A stretch of DNA of 64,000 bases. Source: Bacteroidota bacterium. Its GTDB lineage: Bacteria; Bacteroidota; Bacteroidia; Chitinophagales; Chitinophagaceae. Below the pieces are notes generated by a model. The model saw only the letters and a program-made list of their open reading frames with translations. It ran no database searches and was not told the origin of the DNA. The stretch is taken from the NCBI GenBank assembly GCA_026391455.1, contig JAPLEH010000009.1:33064-97063 (forward strand), written 5' to 3'. The position numbers and the translations under genes are program-made. Positions 24,064-33,574 of the stretch are shown here, in pieces (position 1 is the stretch's first letter; each line of letters opens with the position of its first letter).

Positions 24064-27000
24064 ATGGCAGGCAACCAGGGACTTTATGATCCTTCTTTTG
24101 AACATGATGCATGTGGCATCGGCTTTGTGGCCAATATTCGCGGCCATAAATCGCACCAGCATATTTCCGACGCACTTACGGTATTAGAGAACATGGAACA
24201 CCGGGGTGCCTGTGGTTGTGAAAACAACACCGGCGACGGAGCGGGCATCATGTTTCAAACGCCCCATGAATTCTTTTTTGATGAATGTCTTAAACTGGGC
24301 ATTCATCTTCCTTCATTTGGGAAATATGCCGTGGGAATGATCTTCTTCCCCAAAGAGATCCGGCTGCGCGAAGAATGCCGCGATATAATTATCCGCGCAG
24401 CGGAAAAACTGGGACTTGATATCCTCACTTTCCGCAAAGTACCCGTCAATACAACTGGCATTGGTCCCACTGCCCTGAGCGTGGAGCCTGAAATAGAACA
24501 GGTATTCGTGGCCTGTCCCGATCATATCACCCAGCCGGATGATTTTGAAAGAAAATTATTTGTGCTTCGCAACTATGCCACGCATCTGATCAATAGTACA
24601 GTACGAAAAGATGAGATCGGTTTTTATATCGCATCGCTCTCCTATAAAACCATCGTATACAAAGGGCAACTCACCAGCATGCAGGTGCGTCAGTATTTTC
24701 CTGACCTCAGCAACAAACGGGTGGTAAGTGCATTCGGGTTGGTACATTCCCGCTTTGCCACCAATACATTCCCATCGTGGAAACTTGCCCAGCCATTCCG
24801 TTATATCGCACACAACGGTGAGATTAATACCCTGCAGGGTAACCTGAACTGGCTTAAGACCAGTGAAAAAGGGTTCACCACCCCTTATTTCTCCAAAGAA
24901 GAAATGGAAATGCTGCTGCCTGTCGTCACGGAAGGACAAAGTGATTCGGCCTGCCTGGATAATATCATTGAATTGCTCACGCTTACAGGTCGCTCGCTGC
25001 CCCATGTGATGATGATGCTAATACCTGAAGCCTGGGACGGGCACGATGAAATGGATCCTGTAAAAAAAGCCTTCTATGAATTCCACTCTTCCTTTATGGA
25101 ACCCTGGGATGGGCCCGCTTCCATTTCATTTACCGATGGAAAAATAATCGGTGCCACGCTCGACCGCAACGGACTCCGCCCCTCGCGCTATTGCGTTACC
25201 AATGATGATCGCGTGATCATGGCTTCAGAAACAGGTGTATTGCCCGTGGATCCTGCTATCATTATAGAAAAAGGAAGATTGCAACCAGGAAAGATGTTCG
25301 TGGTGGATATGGAGAAAGGACGTATCATCAGTGATACCGAACTAAAACAACATATCTGTTCGCAAAAGCCTTATGGCGACTGGCTGAATAAATATAAAAT
25401 TCGTCTCGAAGAATTGCCAGAACCCCGGGTTATGTTCACACACCTGGAGCATGACCAGGTTTTCAAATACCAGAAAACATTCGGCTACTCTTCGGAAGAC
25501 CTGCAAACCATTATCGCTCCCATGGCACTCGAAGGCAAAGAGCCGGTGGGCTCCATGGGAACCGATGTGCCATTAGCCGTACTCAGTGATCAGCCGCAAC
25601 ACCTGAGCAGTTATTTCAAACAATTATTTGCACAGGTTACGAATCCGCCTATTGATCCGATACGGGAGCGACTGGTGATGTCGCTCGCCACTTTCGCCGG
25701 TAATAACGGCAACCTGCTGACGGAAGATCCGCTTACCTGTCATAGTGTGGCATTGAAACATCCGGTACTCAATAATTATGAACTCGAAAAGATAAGAAGT
25801 ATTGACACCGGTTTATTCCAATCAAAAACCATTCAGTGTTTTTTCAAAGCGGATGGAAAACCGGGTTCTTTACAAAGGGGATTGGAACGCATTTGTGAAT
25901 ATGCGGTACATGCAGTCGAAGATGGATTTAAAGTACTCATTCTGCAGGACAGGGCCATCGACTCCATGCATGCGGCCATACCTTCTCTGTTATCCACTGC
26001 AGCCGTACATCATCATCTTATCCGCAAAGGGATGCGCGGCCAGGTGGGGATTATCGTGGAAGCAGCGGATGTATGGGAAGTGCATCATTTCGCCTGTCTC
26101 ATCGGATTTGGTGCAACTGCCATCAATCCCTATCTCGCCTTATCCTCCATTCGTGATATGCGCGAAACCGGCAAGCTGTTGGCACCCGATGGCAGTACCA
26201 CTACATTGACCGAAGATGTACTGAAGAAAAATTATATCAAAGCCGTTAATGACGGATTGCTCAAAGTGTTTTCCAAAATGGGCATATCCACCTTGCAATC
26301 TTACCAGGGTGCACAGATATTCGAGATACTGGGGTTGAACAAAGAGGTGGTGAATAAATATTTCACCGGGGCCACTTCCCGTATTGAAGGCATGGGACTC
26401 GATGAGATCGCGAAAGAAACATTGGCGAAACATTTTTATGCGTTCAGCAAAAAAGATATTCCGGTAGACCGGTTGCCGGCCGGTGGTGTATACCAATGGA
26501 AACGAAAAGGTGAATTCCATTTATTCAATCCGCAAACCATTCACCTGTTGCAGCATGCCACCAGCATGAACGACTATACCACATTTAAAAAATATTCCAG
26601 ACTGGTGAACGAACAAGCGGAAAAAGCCTGCACACTCCGGGGTTTATTCCGATTTCGTAAACACCGGAATGCTGTGCCCATCGAAGAAGTGGAGCCTGCT
26701 GAAAATATATTCAAACGATTTGCTACCGGTGCTATGAGTTTTGGTTCCATTTCCTGGGAAGCACATACCACATTGGCGATTGCCATGAACCGCATCGGAG
26801 CAAAAAGCAATACTGGTGAAGGTGGTGAAGATGAACGCCGTTATGAAAAATTGCCGAATGGAGATTCCATGCGCAGTGCCATCAAGCAAGTGGCCAGTGC
26901 ACGATTTGGTGTCACCAGTTTATATCTTACAGAAGCCGACGAACTGCAGATCAAAATGGCACAGGGTGCCAAGCCCGGTGAAGGCGGCCAATTGCCCGGA

Positions 27001-28602
27001 CATAAAGTAGATGAATGGATCGGTAAAGTACGACATGCCACGCCAGGTGTGGGACTGATATCACCACCACCGCATCACGATATTTATTCGATAGAAGATC
27101 TTGCGCAGTTGATCTACGATCTGAAGAATGCAAACCGTGCAGCACGCATCAGTGTAAAACTGGTGAGCAAAGCCGGTGTGGGTACCATTGCTGCCGGCGT
27201 TACCAAGGCCAAAGCAGATGTGGTGCTGATCGCAGGGCATGATGGAGGCACCGGTGCATCACCATTGAGTTCAATCCGGCATGCAGGTCTTCCCTGGGAA
27301 CTGGGGCTGGCAGAAACACACCAGACACTGGTGAAGAACCGTCTCCGCAGCCGTGTAGTGGTGCAGGCAGATGGTCAATTGAAAACAGGAAGGGATATCG
27401 CCATTGCTGCTTTGCTCGGTGCAGAAGAATGGGGTATTGCCACCGCGGCATTGGTGGTGGAAGGATGCATCATGATGCGCAAATGCCATATGAACACCTG
27501 TCCCGTGGGTGTGGCCACACAGGATGGTGAATTGCGCAAGCGTTTCAAAGGGAATCCCGATCATGTGGTGAATTTCTTCCGGATGATCACCCAGGAACTA
27601 AGGGAGATCATGGCTGAACTTGGGTACCGAACAGTAAATGAAATGATCGGCCAGGTAGACAGCCTTGAAATGCGTGATGATATCGAACATTGGAAATATA
27701 AAACACTGGATCTGTCGGCAGTGTTGTACAAAGAACCCAATTCATTGTACACCACATTGCATTGCAGTGAAGCGCAGGACCATGGATTAAGTGAAAGTCT
27801 CGACTGGAAATTATTGGAAGCCGCAAAGCCTGCGATGGAGAAACAGGAAAAAGTGCGTGCTGCATTTACCATAAAAAATACGGACCGTACTGCAGGCACG
27901 ATCTTATCGAATGAGATCACGAAGAAATATAAAGCGGCGGGATTGCCTGAGCATACCATTCATTTCAATTTTACAGGGACAGCAGGTCAGAGTTTTGGAG
28001 CCTTTAATACCAAAGGGATCACATTGGAACTGGAAGGAGATGCAAATGATTATTTCGGCAAAGGGCTGAGTGGTGCAAGACTGATCATTTATCCTCCCAA
28101 AACCGCCACCTATACACCGGAAGAAAACAGTATCATTGGCAATGTGGCACTCTATGGTGCTACGTCGGGTGAAGCATTTATCAGAGGTAAAGCCGGGGAA
28201 CGTTTTTGTGTACGTAATTCCGGCGCCAGTGTGGTGGTGGAATCAGTGGGCGATCATGGATGTGAATATATGACCGGTGGTAAAGTGGTGATACTGGGAG
28301 ATACCGGACGGAATTTTGCAGCCGGTATGAGCGGAGGCATCGCGTATATCTATGATGTAAAAGGAAAATTTGCCGGCAATTGTAATCAGGAGATGGTGGA
28401 CCTCGACCCCTGTGATATTGCGGATAAAAATGAATTGTTCACTTTATTGCAAAAACACCTGGAATACACGGGCAGTACAGTAGCTGAATTCATACTTAAG
28501 GACCTGGATAATCAGTTACCTCATTTTGTAAAAGTATTTCCGAAGGATTACAAAAAAGCATTGCAAACAAAATCAACAGCCGTAAAACAAATGCACAATT
28601 AA
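24064..28602 (+). CDS. gltB: Glutamate synthase large subunit
   Basis: The 1512-residue protein has the full GltB domain order: an N-terminal class II amidotransferase with the nucleophile Cys17 in ACGIGFVA (a short propeptide would be removed), a central domain, the FMN synthase domain with KPGEGGQLPGHKV and a [3Fe-4S] segment CIMMRKCHMNTCP near residue 1135, and the GxxGxxxG-rich C-terminal helix. It makes glutamate from glutamine and 2-oxoglutarate, feeding the transamination by IlvE. The small subunit gltD, often next to it, is not here: an insertion sequence begins 38 bases after the stop. Confidence 0.96.
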   Translation: MAGNQGLYDPSFEHDACGIGFVANIRGHKSHQHISDALTVLENMEHRGACGCENNTGDGAGIMFQTPHEFFFDECLKLGIHLPSFGKYAVGMIFFPKEIRLREECRDIIIRAAEKLGLDILTFRKVPVNTTGIGPTALSVEPEIEQVFVACPDHITQPDDFERKLFVLRNYATHLINSTVRKDEIGFYIASLSYKTIVYKGQLTSMQVRQYFPDLSNKRVVSAFGLVHSRFATNTFPSWKLAQPFRYIAHNGEINTLQGNLNWLKTSEKGFTTPYFSKEEMEMLLPVVTEGQSDSACLDNIIELLTLTGRSLPHVMMMLIPEAWDGHDEMDPVKKAFYEFHSSFMEPWDGPASISFTDGKIIGATLDRNGLRPSRYCVTNDDRVIMASETGVLPVDPAIIIEKGRLQPGKMFVVDMEKGRIISDTELKQHICSQKPYGDWLNKYKIRLEELPEPRVMFTHLEHDQVFKYQKTFGYSSEDLQTIIAPMALEGKEPVGSMGTDVPLAVLSDQPQHLSSYFKQLFAQVTNPPIDPIRERLVMSLATFAGNNGNLLTEDPLTCHSVALKHPVLNNYELEKIRSIDTGLFQSKTIQCFFKADGKPGSLQRGLERICEYAVHAVEDGFKVLILQDRAIDSMHAAIPSLLSTAAVHHHLIRKGMRGQVGIIVEAADVWEVHHFACLIGFGATAINPYLALSSIRDMRETGKLLAPDGSTTTLTEDVLKKNYIKAVNDGLLKVFSKMGISTLQSYQGAQIFEILGLNKEVVNKYFTGATSRIEGMGLDEIAKETLAKHFYAFSKKDIPVDRLPAGGVYQWKRKGEFHLFNPQTIHLLQHATSMNDYTTFKKYSRLVNEQAEKACTLRGLFRFRKHRNAVPIEEVEPAENIFKRFATGAMSFGSISWEAHTTLAIAMNRIGAKSNTGEGGEDERRYEKLPNGDSMRSAIKQVASARFGVTSLYLTEADELQIKMAQGAKPGEGGQLPGHKVDEWIGKVRHATPGVGLISPPPHHDIYSIEDLAQLIYDLKNANRAARISVKLVSKAGVGTIAAGVTKAKADVVLIAGHDGGTGASPLSSIRHAGLPWELGLAETHQTLVKNRLRSRVVVQADGQLKTGRDIAIAALLGAEEWGIATAALVVEGCIMMRKCHMNTCPVGVATQDGELRKRFKGNPDHVVNFFRMITQELREIMAELGYRTVNEMIGQVDSLEMRDDIEHWKYKTLDLSAVLYKEPNSLYTTLHCSEAQDHGLSESLDWKLLEAAKPAMEKQEKVRAAFTIKNTDRTAGTILSNEITKKYKAAGLPEHTIHFNFTGTAGQSFGAFNTKGITLELEGDANDYFGKGLSGARLIIYPPKTATYTPEENSIIGNVALYGATSGEAFIRGKAGERFCVRNSGASVVVESVGDHGCEYMTGGKVVILGDTGRNFAAGMSGGIAYIYDVKGKFAGNCNQEMVDLDPCDIADKNELFTLLQKHLEYTGSTVAEFILKDLDNQLPHFVKVFPKDYKKALQTKSTAVKQMHN

Positions 28603-28640
28603 TAACCCGATAGCTATGGTTCATTATTCACTATTCGCCA

Positions 28641-30095
28641 TTCAATGTCGTTTACTTAAGCTACAATTGTTTGTAATTCATTGAAGGTGGTTTCTTTTTA
28701 ATTTTCTTTCGTTTAAACTTTCTATTTGGTCTGACTATTTCGGTAGTAGCTTTGAGCACTTTGTCAATGGCCTGCAAAACCGGCCTGACTATTTTACTTA
28801 TAAATACTTTTGTGATGTTTTCTTTGATCATCGACAATGCATTTGTTCTGTTCACCTTATGCGGATGTTTTCTTTCCTGAGTTTCGGCCTCTTTTTTGAG
28901 TTTCTCTTCTATCGGAAAAAGCATTACCGCAGTGGTGGTCATTGTAAATAGTTTTGCATAAAAATCCTGCCTTACAGCAAGGGCTGTTTTACCAGAAAAA
29001 GCTTCTAACTGCAATCTGCTTTTAAATAGTTTATACCCCTCTTCTACATTCCATCGGTAATGGTATAATTCTGAAAAACAATCATATGGAAGTACTTTCT
29101 CGTCTGTAATTGAAGTACAAAGCACTTCCGAACCTCCATCGGGTAATGGTACGCAAACCAGACGGCACTTAATGGTGTGCCGATCTTTTTTGTTCTTTTC
29201 GTGCTGATCCTTTTTGCTTACCGGCAACCTAAAGGTGACTTGCTTATCCTTAATACCATCTGCTATCATTTGCCGGGCCTCAAGCCACCATTTTTCCTGT
29301 ATCCGAAGTACATATTCAATTCCCCGGGACTGCATATCAGACATCAGTTCCAGGCTTGGATAACCCCGGTCGAATATCACTAAATCTTTACCAGCAACTA
29401 CTTGTGTAAAATGATTTCGAGCCAGATCACGCTCACTTTGTGTATAAGAACCCATCTGGCCATCCAATACTGTTAAATTAAGCACATCATACAAAACAGA
29501 GATCCTGGCCACCGAGCGCGGACTATCTGCGTAAGGACCAAAACAAACTGTCCCGAATTGTTCAGTAATACTTTCATGATTGGGCAAAACGGCGGTGCTC
29601 CCATCTATAGCCAGCAACCGAAACCCATTAAAACTCCGCCATGGAGCATTTTTATAAAAGCTTCGCAGGCCTACCTGATTCAACTCAGAAAATGCCTCTG
29701 GCTTTAATTTAGACCGGCTACGGCTAAAGGCACCTTTGGTCACATGTTGAATGCTAAAATCAGTTCCCTGAAGACGCTGGTAAAAACTATTGAGTTCCCG
29801 TTGAAGAGAACGGCTAAGACCTTGCGTAAGCAATGTTATCAGGTGTTTGAAGGTTATTTTTCTGTTCCGGGTAAATCCTTTTCCGCCGTCTTGTGAACGG
29901 CTTCTGTTAACAAATTTCTCATCTTCTATGGTATTTATTACTTCATCAAAATAGTTTTCCCGAAATCCTGATAAAGAGGCTTTTCCTGTGATAACAAAGC
30001 CCCTATAATCCTGGTGCAAAAATAACCCGATCTTGAATTACAAAAATTGTCAAAGAACTTTATTTATCTTTATTTCTTAAGTAAACGACATTGAA
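28641..30095. mobile_element. IS4-family insertion sequence (1455 bp)
   Basis: Perfect 20-bp terminal inverted repeats, TTCAATGTCGTTTACTTAAG at 28641-28660 and its complement at 30076-30095, enclose one transposase gene. One more base on each side also pairs. I see no clear target-site duplication, and the flanks on both sides are 7-bp-period repeats (variants of GAATAGT), so the element landed in such an array. It lies just after gltB. Confidence 0.9.
28661..30019 (-). CDS. IS4-family transposase
   Basis: The 452-residue protein has the DDE residues of the IS4 family: Asp in LLAIDGSTAVLPN, Asp in LVIFDRGYPS (DRGY), and Glu in the YREK signature (Y-HYRW-NVEEGYKLFK). The C-terminus is highly basic (KFKRKKIKKK). 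No ATG is available at the 5' end; the frame opens with TTG at 30019, with TAA seven codons upstream, so TTG initiation is assumed. The gene fills the element from end to end, stopping right at the left inverted repeat. It looks intact. Confidence 0.9.
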   Translation of the reverse strand: MHQDYRGFVITGKASLSGFRENYFDEVINTIEDEKFVNRSRSQDGGKGFTRNRKITFKHLITLLTQGLSRSLQRELNSFYQRLQGTDFSIQHVTKGAFSRSRSKLKPEAFSELNQVGLRSFYKNAPWRSFNGFRLLAIDGSTAVLPNHESITEQFGTVCFGPYADSPRSVARISVLYDVLNLTVLDGQMGSYTQSERDLARNHFTQVVAGKDLVIFDRGYPSLELMSDMQSRGIEYVLRIQEKWWLEARQMIADGIKDKQVTFRLPVSKKDQHEKNKKDRHTIKCRLVCVPLPDGGSEVLCTSITDEKVLPYDCFSELYHYRWNVEEGYKLFKSRLQLEAFSGKTALAVRQDFYAKLFTMTTTAVMLFPIEEKLKKEAETQERKHPHKVNRTNALSMIKENITKVFISKIVRPVLQAIDKVLKATTEIVRPNRKFKRKKIKKKPPSMNYKQL

Positions 30096-30096
30096 T

Positions 30097-30219
30097 TGTG
30101 AATAGTCAATAGTGAATGGTCAATTGTGAATCGCCAATCTAAAACCGAAAATCTAAAACCTAAAACGTACACCGTACATCGTACATCAAAAATCGTTCAT
30201 CAAACATCGTACATCAACC
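30097..30219 (+). repeat. 7-bp-period repeats upstream of folA
   Basis: The 123 bases from the IS end to folA are three successive 7-bp-period arrays: variants of GAATAGT/CAATTGT, then of AAAACCT, then of GTACATC. The last unit, AACCATG, supplies the folA start codon. A promoter is not visible. Confidence 0.75.
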
Positions 30220-30711
30220 ATGATTATTTCTCTTGTAGTAGCAGCGGCCAATAATAATGCGATTGGAAAGGACGGGAAGATGCCCTGGCATTTGCCCAAT
30301 GATTTGAAGCATTTTAAGAATGTAACCTGGGGGATGCCGGTGGTGATGGGGCGGAAAACCTATGATTCTTTAGGGAAACCGCTTGCCGGGAGGAAAAATA
30401 TTGTCATTACCCGTCAGCCGGGTTGGGAAGCAACTGGTACAGTAGCTGTAAAGAATATAGAAGATGCACTCTTTGTAGCCCGTCAGGCGGATGTGCTGGA
30501 AGTGATGGTGATCGGAGGTGGTGAAATTTATAAAGCGTTATTTGAAAAGGCTAAACGCATTTACCTAACCCGTGTGGAAGCAGAACCCGAAGCGGATACT
30601 TTTTTTCCGGCGATTCCCCCCGATGAATGGCGGCTCGTAAGTCAGCAAAATCACGAAGCCGATGAAAAGAATGATTATAATTATTCGTTTCAGATTTGGG
30701 AACGCATTTAG
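30220..30711 (+). CDS. folA: Dihydrofolate reductase
   Basis: The 163-residue protein is a standard chromosomal DHFR: IISLVVAAANNNAIGKDGKMPWHLPNDLKHFK with the catalytic acidic residue in PNDLKHF, the GRKTYDSLGKPLAGRKNIVIT NADPH segment, and VIGGGEIYKALF. It reduces dihydrofolate with NADPH. It is the first gene of a plus-strand run but separated from the next by a repeat array. Confidence 0.95.
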   Translation: MIISLVVAAANNNAIGKDGKMPWHLPNDLKHFKNVTWGMPVVMGRKTYDSLGKPLAGRKNIVITRQPGWEATGTVAVKNIEDALFVARQADVLEVMVIGGGEIYKALFEKAKRIYLTRVEAEPEADTFFPAIPPDEWRLVSQQNHEADEKNDYNYSFQIWERI

Positions 30712-30717
30712 TTAGTT

Positions 30718-30814
30718 TGCAGTTGGCAATTTGCAGTTGGCAGTTGGCAATTTGCAGTTGGCTGTTTTGTATTCCATTAGCACATTAGCAAATTAGCACA
30801 TTAGCATATTATCA
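30718..30814 (+). repeat. Composite repeat, copy 1 (7-bp block, junction, 8-bp block)
   Basis: A 7-bp-period block of AGTTGGC/AATTTGC units is followed by a junction CTGTTTTGTATTCCATTAG and an 8-bp-period block of ATTAGCAN units. The same order occurs, with the same junction, near 40301 (opposite strand) and 63683. It fills the gap between folA and the next gene. Confidence 0.8.
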
Positions 30815-30815
30815 C

Positions 30816-31628
30816 ATGTACTCCCCTTCGCAATTAGCATTTAAATACCTGAAATATTATCTTACTTCATCCAATGGGAAGGGGCATGGCACGCATTCAC
30901 CGTTTGTGTTTCAGTTTATCACAAAAGTGATGAATGATAAAACGGCGTATCCTGAATACAAAAAGGTGGAGGCATTACGAAAACAATTACGATCGGATGC
31001 CGGGGTGCTTACGATTGAGGATTTTGGTGCGGGTTCGGTGAAGGGATCGCATCATCAGCGAACTGTATCTTCCATCGCAAAGAATGCGGCCAAGCCAGCC
31101 CGGTTTGGGCAATTGTTGTACCGGATGGTGAAAAATTACCAGCCTGCTACCATACTGGAACTGGGTACATCCCTCGGTATTACCACCGCCTATCTTACAT
31201 TGGGCCAACCGCAAGCTACTATCATTACGATGGAAGGGGCGGCAGCGGTGGCAGCACGGGCCTCCCGGCATTTTTCTGAACTGCAGTTGCAACCTGTTCG
31301 CCAGGTATTGGGCAATTTTGATGAAACATTACCCGCCCTGTTGCAGGAATGGCAACCCGGAACCGGGAAGGCCGCTGATTTTGTTTTTATTGATGGTAAT
31401 CACCGGCAGGAGCCCACCGAGCGGTATTTTCAGCAATTACTGCCCTTTATCAACAACGATTCCATACTCATATTCGATGATATACACTGGAGCGCGGAAA
31501 TGGAAAGGGCCTGGGCCACCATACAGTCGCATCCTTCGGTTCGTTGCACCATCGATCTGTTCTTCATCGGCATTGTGTTTTTCCGCAAGGAATTCACGGA
31601 AAAACAGCATTTCACTATTCGTTTTTAG
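30816..31628 (+). CDS. Class I SAM-dependent methyltransferase (O-methyltransferase-like)
   Basis: The 270-residue protein has motif I ILELGTSLGITTAYL (about 109-123), an acidic motif II (ITMEG) and the DFVFIDGNH segment typical of the class I O-methyltransferase group (Methyltransf_24-like). The N-terminus (SPSQLAFKYLKYYLTSSNGKGHGTHSPFV) is a feature of a conserved Bacteroidota group. No signal peptide or membrane segment is visible. The substrate is unknown. Confidence 0.8.
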   Translation: MYSPSQLAFKYLKYYLTSSNGKGHGTHSPFVFQFITKVMNDKTAYPEYKKVEALRKQLRSDAGVLTIEDFGAGSVKGSHHQRTVSSIAKNAAKPARFGQLLYRMVKNYQPATILELGTSLGITTAYLTLGQPQATIITMEGAAAVAARASRHFSELQLQPVRQVLGNFDETLPALLQEWQPGTGKAADFVFIDGNHRQEPTERYFQQLLPFINNDSILIFDDIHWSAEMERAWATIQSHPSVRCTIDLFFIGIVFFRKEFTEKQHFTIRF

Positions 31629-31746
31629 GTGAGTAACGACAGCCATAAACGTGAATAAAATCACTCATCGGGCAGGTAAAGGCGGCTAAAAAATCAATAT
31701 CTTCACGCCTAAAGTTTGAACCTTCACAACCCCTCACAAGCTCAAT

Positions 31747-32859
31747 ATGACGATAGGTGTTTTACACGAACCCGCCCATGAAACAAGAGTATCGTTGCTT
31801 GCAGAAGCAGTGGCCACACTCACCAAAAAAGGCATCACCGTATTAGTAGAAAATGGAGCCGGCGAAAAGGCCTTTTGTAATAATGCAGCCTATGAAGCTG
31901 CCGGTGCTGCGATACGATCCAGGCAGGAAGTTATCAATGAGTCGGCCATTGTATTGTCGATACATATGCCCCAAACAACAGAAATAGCCAGCAAGCCCTC
32001 CGGAATATTGATTGGGGTGTACCAGCCCTTATTTAATGGGGCTGAAATGAAGCAATGGGCTGCTGCCGGTATTACCACGTTTTCACTCGACATGCTGCCC
32101 CGAACTACCCGTGCCCAATCCATGGATGTATTGAGTTCGCAGGCCAATATTGCCGGATATAAGGCAGTGCTTACTGCTGCTAATGCCTATGGCCGGTATT
32201 TCCCCATGTTTATGACGGCGGCAGGGAGTATTGCCCCGGCAAAAGTGCTGATACTGGGAGCTGGTGTGGCAGGGTTGCAGGCCATAGCCACCGCTAAAAG
32301 ATTAGGTGCCGTAATTGAAGTATTCGATACACGCCCTGCTGTAAAAGAAGAAGTGATGAGTTTGGGTGCAAAGTTCATCGAAGTGGAAGGGGCGGCTGAT
32401 GCCAGTAAAGCCGGCGGATATGCGGTGGAACAAACAGCGGATTTTATGGCCCGTCAGAAAGCAAAGATCGCTGAGAGTATTGCCAAAGCAGATATTGTGA
32501 TCACAACGGCGCAAATACCCGGTAAAAAAGCACCTATACTGGTAACAGAGGAAATGATACAGGCGATGCGCAATGGCTCCGTGATCGTGGATCTGGCTGC
32601 AGCCACCGGAGGAAATACCCCCGTTACCAAAAACAACGAGACCATTCAATATCAGGGGGTGACAATCATTGGCAATTCATCCCTGCAATCCACTATGCCT
32701 TCAGATGCCAGTAAGATGTATGGGAAGAATGTGCTCAATTTTCTGCAACTGATCATTAACAAAGAAAACAATATACACCTCAACTGGGAAGATGATCTGG
32801 TAAAGGGATGTTGTATTACCCATGATGGGGCGGTGGTGCATGAGAGAGTGAAAAGTTGA
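31747..32859 (+). CDS. pntAA: NAD(P) transhydrogenase subunit alpha, part 1 (soluble domain I)
   Basis: The 370-residue protein is the NAD(H)-binding domain I of proton-translocating transhydrogenase: the N-terminal VLHEPAHETRVSLL segment, the mobile loop region LPRTTRAQSMDVLSSQANIAG, and the Rossmann motif LILGAGVAGLQAIATAKRLG. It lacks membrane helices, as in the split three-gene form known from Rhodospirillum rubrum. With PntAB and PntB it transfers hydride between NADH and NADP+ using the proton gradient. Confidence 0.93.
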   Translation: MTIGVLHEPAHETRVSLLAEAVATLTKKGITVLVENGAGEKAFCNNAAYEAAGAAIRSRQEVINESAIVLSIHMPQTTEIASKPSGILIGVYQPLFNGAEMKQWAAAGITTFSLDMLPRTTRAQSMDVLSSQANIAGYKAVLTAANAYGRYFPMFMTAAGSIAPAKVLILGAGVAGLQAIATAKRLGAVIEVFDTRPAVKEEVMSLGAKFIEVEGAADASKAGGYAVEQTADFMARQKAKIAESIAKADIVITTAQIPGKKAPILVTEEMIQAMRNGSVIVDLAAATGGNTPVTKNNETIQYQGVTIIGNSSLQSTMPSDASKMYGKNVLNFLQLIINKENNIHLNWEDDLVKGCCITHDGAVVHERVKS

Positions 32860-33080
32860 GAATTTGGAATTGAAAGTTGAGAATTGAAAGTTGAAAGTTG
32901 TTAATGGGTTGTGCTATTTGAAATCTAAACCCTGTCTGCCGGCAGGCAGGCCGAAAATCGAAAATCGAAAATCGAAAACGAAAACGTACATCGTACACCG
33001 AACACCGAACATCGAACATCATACATATCGTACATCGAACATCGTACATCGAACAACGTACATCGTATATCGTAAACCGA
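32850..33080 (+). repeat. 7-bp-period repeat arrays and a 20-nt palindrome between pntAA and pntAB
   Basis: Successive arrays are variants of AATTGAA/AGTTGAG, then GAAAATC, then GTACATC/GAACATC, each with a period of seven. Between the first two lies CCTGTCTGCCGGCAGGCAGG (32931-32950), a palindrome with one mismatched pair. No gene is present. The arrays sit inside the pnt operon. Confidence 0.75.
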
Positions 33081-33096
33081 ATGAAAAAGAATTATT

Positions 33097-33399
33097 ATGC
33101 TCAATTGGATTACAGAAAATCAGCAAATGATCTATATCGTCATCCTGATGATATTTGTGGGAATAGAAGTGATTGGCCGTGTGCCAAGTGTATTGCATAC
33201 GCCGCTGATGAGTGGAGCGAATGCCATACATGGGGTGGTGATCATCGGTGCGATCATCGTAATGGGCAAGGCAGAGTCTGACAACTATCTCGCGCTGGGC
33301 CTCGGGTTCCTCGCAGTGGTTCTGGGTACACTCAATGTAGTGGGCGGTTTTGTGGTAACAGACCGTATGCTGGAGATGTTTAAAAAGAAGAAGAAGTGA
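33097..33399 (+). CDS. pntAB: NAD(P) transhydrogenase subunit alpha, part 2 (membrane)
   Basis: The 100-residue protein has three hydrophobic segments (about 9-27, 43-57 and 66-86), the IGRVPSVLHTPLMSGANAIHGVVIIGA signature between the first two, and a basic C-terminus. It is the small membrane part of domain II that with PntB forms the proton channel. It lies between pntAA and pntB, separated from both by repeat arrays. Confidence 0.93.
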   Translation: MLNWITENQQMIYIVILMIFVGIEVIGRVPSVLHTPLMSGANAIHGVVIIGAIIVMGKAESDNYLALGLGFLAVVLGTLNVVGGFVVTDRMLEMFKKKKK

Positions 33400-33404
33400 G
33401 TGAA

Positions 33405-33560
33405 TAGTTAATAGTTAAAAGATGATAGTGTTCATTTGTAAGAGGAAAGTTATTGAAGTGAGAATAACTTACAAGTGAGAGGATTTACAACCTAAAATCG
33501 AAAATCGAAAATAAAATAGGATCGCCTACATCGTACATCGAACACCGTACATCGTAAGCG
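33405..33560 (+). repeat. 7-bp-period repeats between pntAB and pntB
   Basis: Short runs of GTTAATA, GAAAATC and GTACATC/GAACACC variants, each with a period of seven, fill much of this 175-bp gap, with a less regular stretch in the middle (about 33425-33485). No gene or promoter is visible. Confidence 0.65.
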
Positions 33561-33574
33561 TTCATTCTTAAAAT

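Noticed and set aside
28603..28640. Target-site duplication around the first insertion sequence
   Set aside because: Similar words on both sides are inverted rather than direct and belong to the surrounding 7-bp-period repeat.
30097..33560. CRISPR-like arrays in the gaps
   Set aside because: Units are 7-8 bases, degenerate and contiguous without spacers, and no cas gene is present.
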